Part shown: positions 32,126 to 33,202 of the stretch, piece by piece | Position numbering within the stretch: the stretch's first letter is position 1 | How the letters are laid out: every line of letters starts with the position of its first letter | Assembly (NCBI GenBank): GCA_027306885.1 | Contig: DAHUYV010000049.1 | Location: 1 to 33,202, forward strand | Origin: Candidatus Dormiibacterota bacterium | GTDB taxonomy: Bacteria > Chloroflexota > Dormibacteria > Aeolococcales > Bog-877 | Direction of reading: 5' to 3' | Length of the DNA stretch: 33,202 bases | Notes under the pieces: model-generated | What the model was told of the DNA's origin: nothing | Seen by the model: only the letters and a program-made list of their open reading frames with translations | The model's database searches: none | Translations under genes and position numbers: made by a program

Positions 32126-33148
32126 TTGAGCGACTTGGAGGTCCTCTCGTTCACGCCCAGCGCTGGGCAGTACGCCTGGACGTTCGGCGGGGCTGAACCG
32201 GTGGCCCGCGTCCGCCCCGGCACGGTGGTCCAGCTCTTCACCGAGGATTGCTTCGCCGGGCGGGTGCGCAGCGAGCGGGACCTGGTCTCGGAGGTCTGTG
32301 AGTTCCCCTATCTGAACCCCCAGACCGGCCCCTTCTACATCGAGGGGGCGGAGGTTGGCGACACCGTGGCGGTCCACTTCGTGGAGATCGAGCCGGCTCG
32401 GGACTGGGCGGCCTCGACCACGGTCCCGCTCTTCGGCGCCCTCACCGCCACCCACCTAACGGCGCTGCTGCACCCAGCGCTCCCCGAGCTGGTCTGGATC
32501 TGGGAGCTGGACCGAGGGGCGCGGACCTGCCGCTTCCGCGCCCGTCACGGGGACTTCACCGTCGACCTGCCGATGGATCCGATGCACGGGACGGTCGGCG
32601 TCGCCCCGGCGAACCTGGAGGTCCGCTCGGCGCTGGTTCCCGACGCCTTCGGGGGCAACATGGACACCCCCGAGATGCGGGCCGGGGTCACCTGCTATCT
32701 CGGCGTCAACGTCCCCGGGGCGCTCCTCTCCCTGGGCGACGGGCACGCCCGGCAGGGGGAGGGGGAGACCTGCGGGGTGGCGGTGGAGACCGCCATGAAC
32801 TCGGTGATCGCGGTGGATCTGATCAAGGGCCGCCCCTGCCCCTGGCCGCGGATCGAATCCGACACCCACATCATCTCCACCGGCTCCGTGCGTCCCCTGG
32901 AGGACGCCTTCCGGATCGCCCAGACCGACCTGGTTCAGTGGCTCTCCGGGGACTTCGGCCTGGAGGCGATGGACGCCTACCAGCTGGTGACCCAGGCGGT
33001 TCTGAGCCCGCTGGCCAACGTCTGCGACACCAACTACACCTCGGTGGCGAAGTTCCCCAAGGCCTACCTCCCTCCCGGCGCCGCCATGGGCGGTGCCCAC
33101 CAGCGCCTGCGCGAGCTCGCCGGCGAGTACCGGCGGGAGGTGGGCTGA
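32126..33148 (+). CDS. acetamidase/formamidase family amidohydrolase
   Basis: The product is 340 residues of the FmdA_AmdA family, which hydrolyses formamide or short amides to acid plus ammonia. Visible family features are TGPFYIEGAEVGDTVAVHFVEI, GTVGVAPA, FGGNMDTPEM, the GDGHARQGEGE stretch and the ISTGSVRPLEDAFRIA segment. Length is normal for the family. The start is the TTG at 32126: GGAGGT at 32114-32119 is six bases upstream and homology begins shortly after (LSFTPSAG). The frame runs open back to 32060, but that stretch lies in the predicted leader. It is probably a single-gene unit for nitrogen or C1 metabolism. Confidence 0.9.
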   Translation: MSDLEVLSFTPSAGQYAWTFGGAEPVARVRPGTVVQLFTEDCFAGRVRSERDLVSEVCEFPYLNPQTGPFYIEGAEVGDTVAVHFVEIEPARDWAASTTVPLFGALTATHLTALLHPALPELVWIWELDRGARTCRFRARHGDFTVDLPMDPMHGTVGVAPANLEVRSALVPDAFGGNMDTPEMRAGVTCYLGVNVPGALLSLGDGHARQGEGETCGVAVETAMNSVIAVDLIKGRPCPWPRIESDTHIISTGSVRPLEDAFRIAQTDLVQWLSGDFGLEAMDAYQLVTQAVLSPLANVCDTNYTSVAKFPKAYLPPGAAMGGAHQRLRELAGEYRREVG

Positions 33149-33202
33149 GGCGCTGCCGACCAGCTCTCCCGGCCCTGCCCGGGGAGGGGCGGAGCGCGAA
33201 GG

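Noticed and set aside
1-33202. Mobile elements, CRISPR arrays, prophage or defence genes
   Set aside because: No transposase, integrase, Cas, toxin or phage protein motifs, no regularly spaced repeats and no target-site duplications were visible; base composition looks even across the window.

Overview
The window is a compact, very GC-rich (about 70% or more) bacterial chromosome segment with around 24 protein genes on both strands. I see no insertion sequence, phage gene, CRISPR array, rRNA or intact tRNA. Gene content (maleylpyruvate-isomerase/mycothiol-type enzyme, CtpE-like Ca2+ pump, CGNR regulator, PLDc_N and DUF4389 membrane proteins, P1B-5 ATPase with hemerythrin tail) and the promoter style (TTGACA-like -35, 17-18 bp spacer, TANNNT -10, often directly abutting a GTG/ATG start) fit Actinomycetota or a high-GC Chloroflexota/Candidatus Dormibacterota-like soil lineage. 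The sequence alone does not settle which.

Left part (1-8.2 kb): a small four-helix membrane protein (-); a Lon-like protease with its own AAA+ module (+); a MacB-type ABC permease/ATPase pair (+) followed by a small helix-turn-helix protein; and, convergent to these, an OmpR-type response regulator/histidine kinase operon (-).

Middle (8.6-22.4 kb): a single 720-residue protein joining a zinc-dependent CDA/TadA-type deaminase to a complete PLP-dependent Orn/Lys/Arg decarboxylase-like enzyme, the most unusual gene here. Next comes a translationally coupled ABC-2 exporter/TetR operon with a palindromic operator over its start codon. Then an EamA transporter (-) is divergent from a CGNR zinc-finger regulator that overlaps an S9 peptidase gene, followed by a 14-helix MFS exporter and a mycothiol-dependent-type enzyme on a leaderless transcript. 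An FtsH-like AAA protein (-) has the zinc motif HEAGH changed to HEAGR, so it is probably a pseudoprotease. Finally there is a flavodoxin and a coiled-coil protein.

Right part (22.4-33.2 kb): a minus-strand metal operon (PLDc_N membrane protein, CtpE-like P-type ATPase, P1B-5 ATPase with C-terminal hemerythrin domain), with the two ATPase genes overlapping. Then come a gap with a tRNA-like relic and hairpin, a duplicated DUF4389 membrane protein (-), a GerMN/Gmad2 lipoprotein (+), a HicB/DinB-like protein on a second strictly leaderless promoter, a proline-iminopeptidase-like hydrolase, and a formamidase/acetamidase with a TTG start behind a strong Shine-Dalgarno.

No single coherent pathway links all the genes. 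The clear functional units are the ABC+TetR operon, the sensor/regulator pair, the metal-pump operon and the regulator-peptidase pair. The strongest candidates for new biology are the deaminase-decarboxylase fusion and the FtsH-like pseudoprotease. Recurrent leaderless promoters and the start-codon operator are clear regulatory observations.
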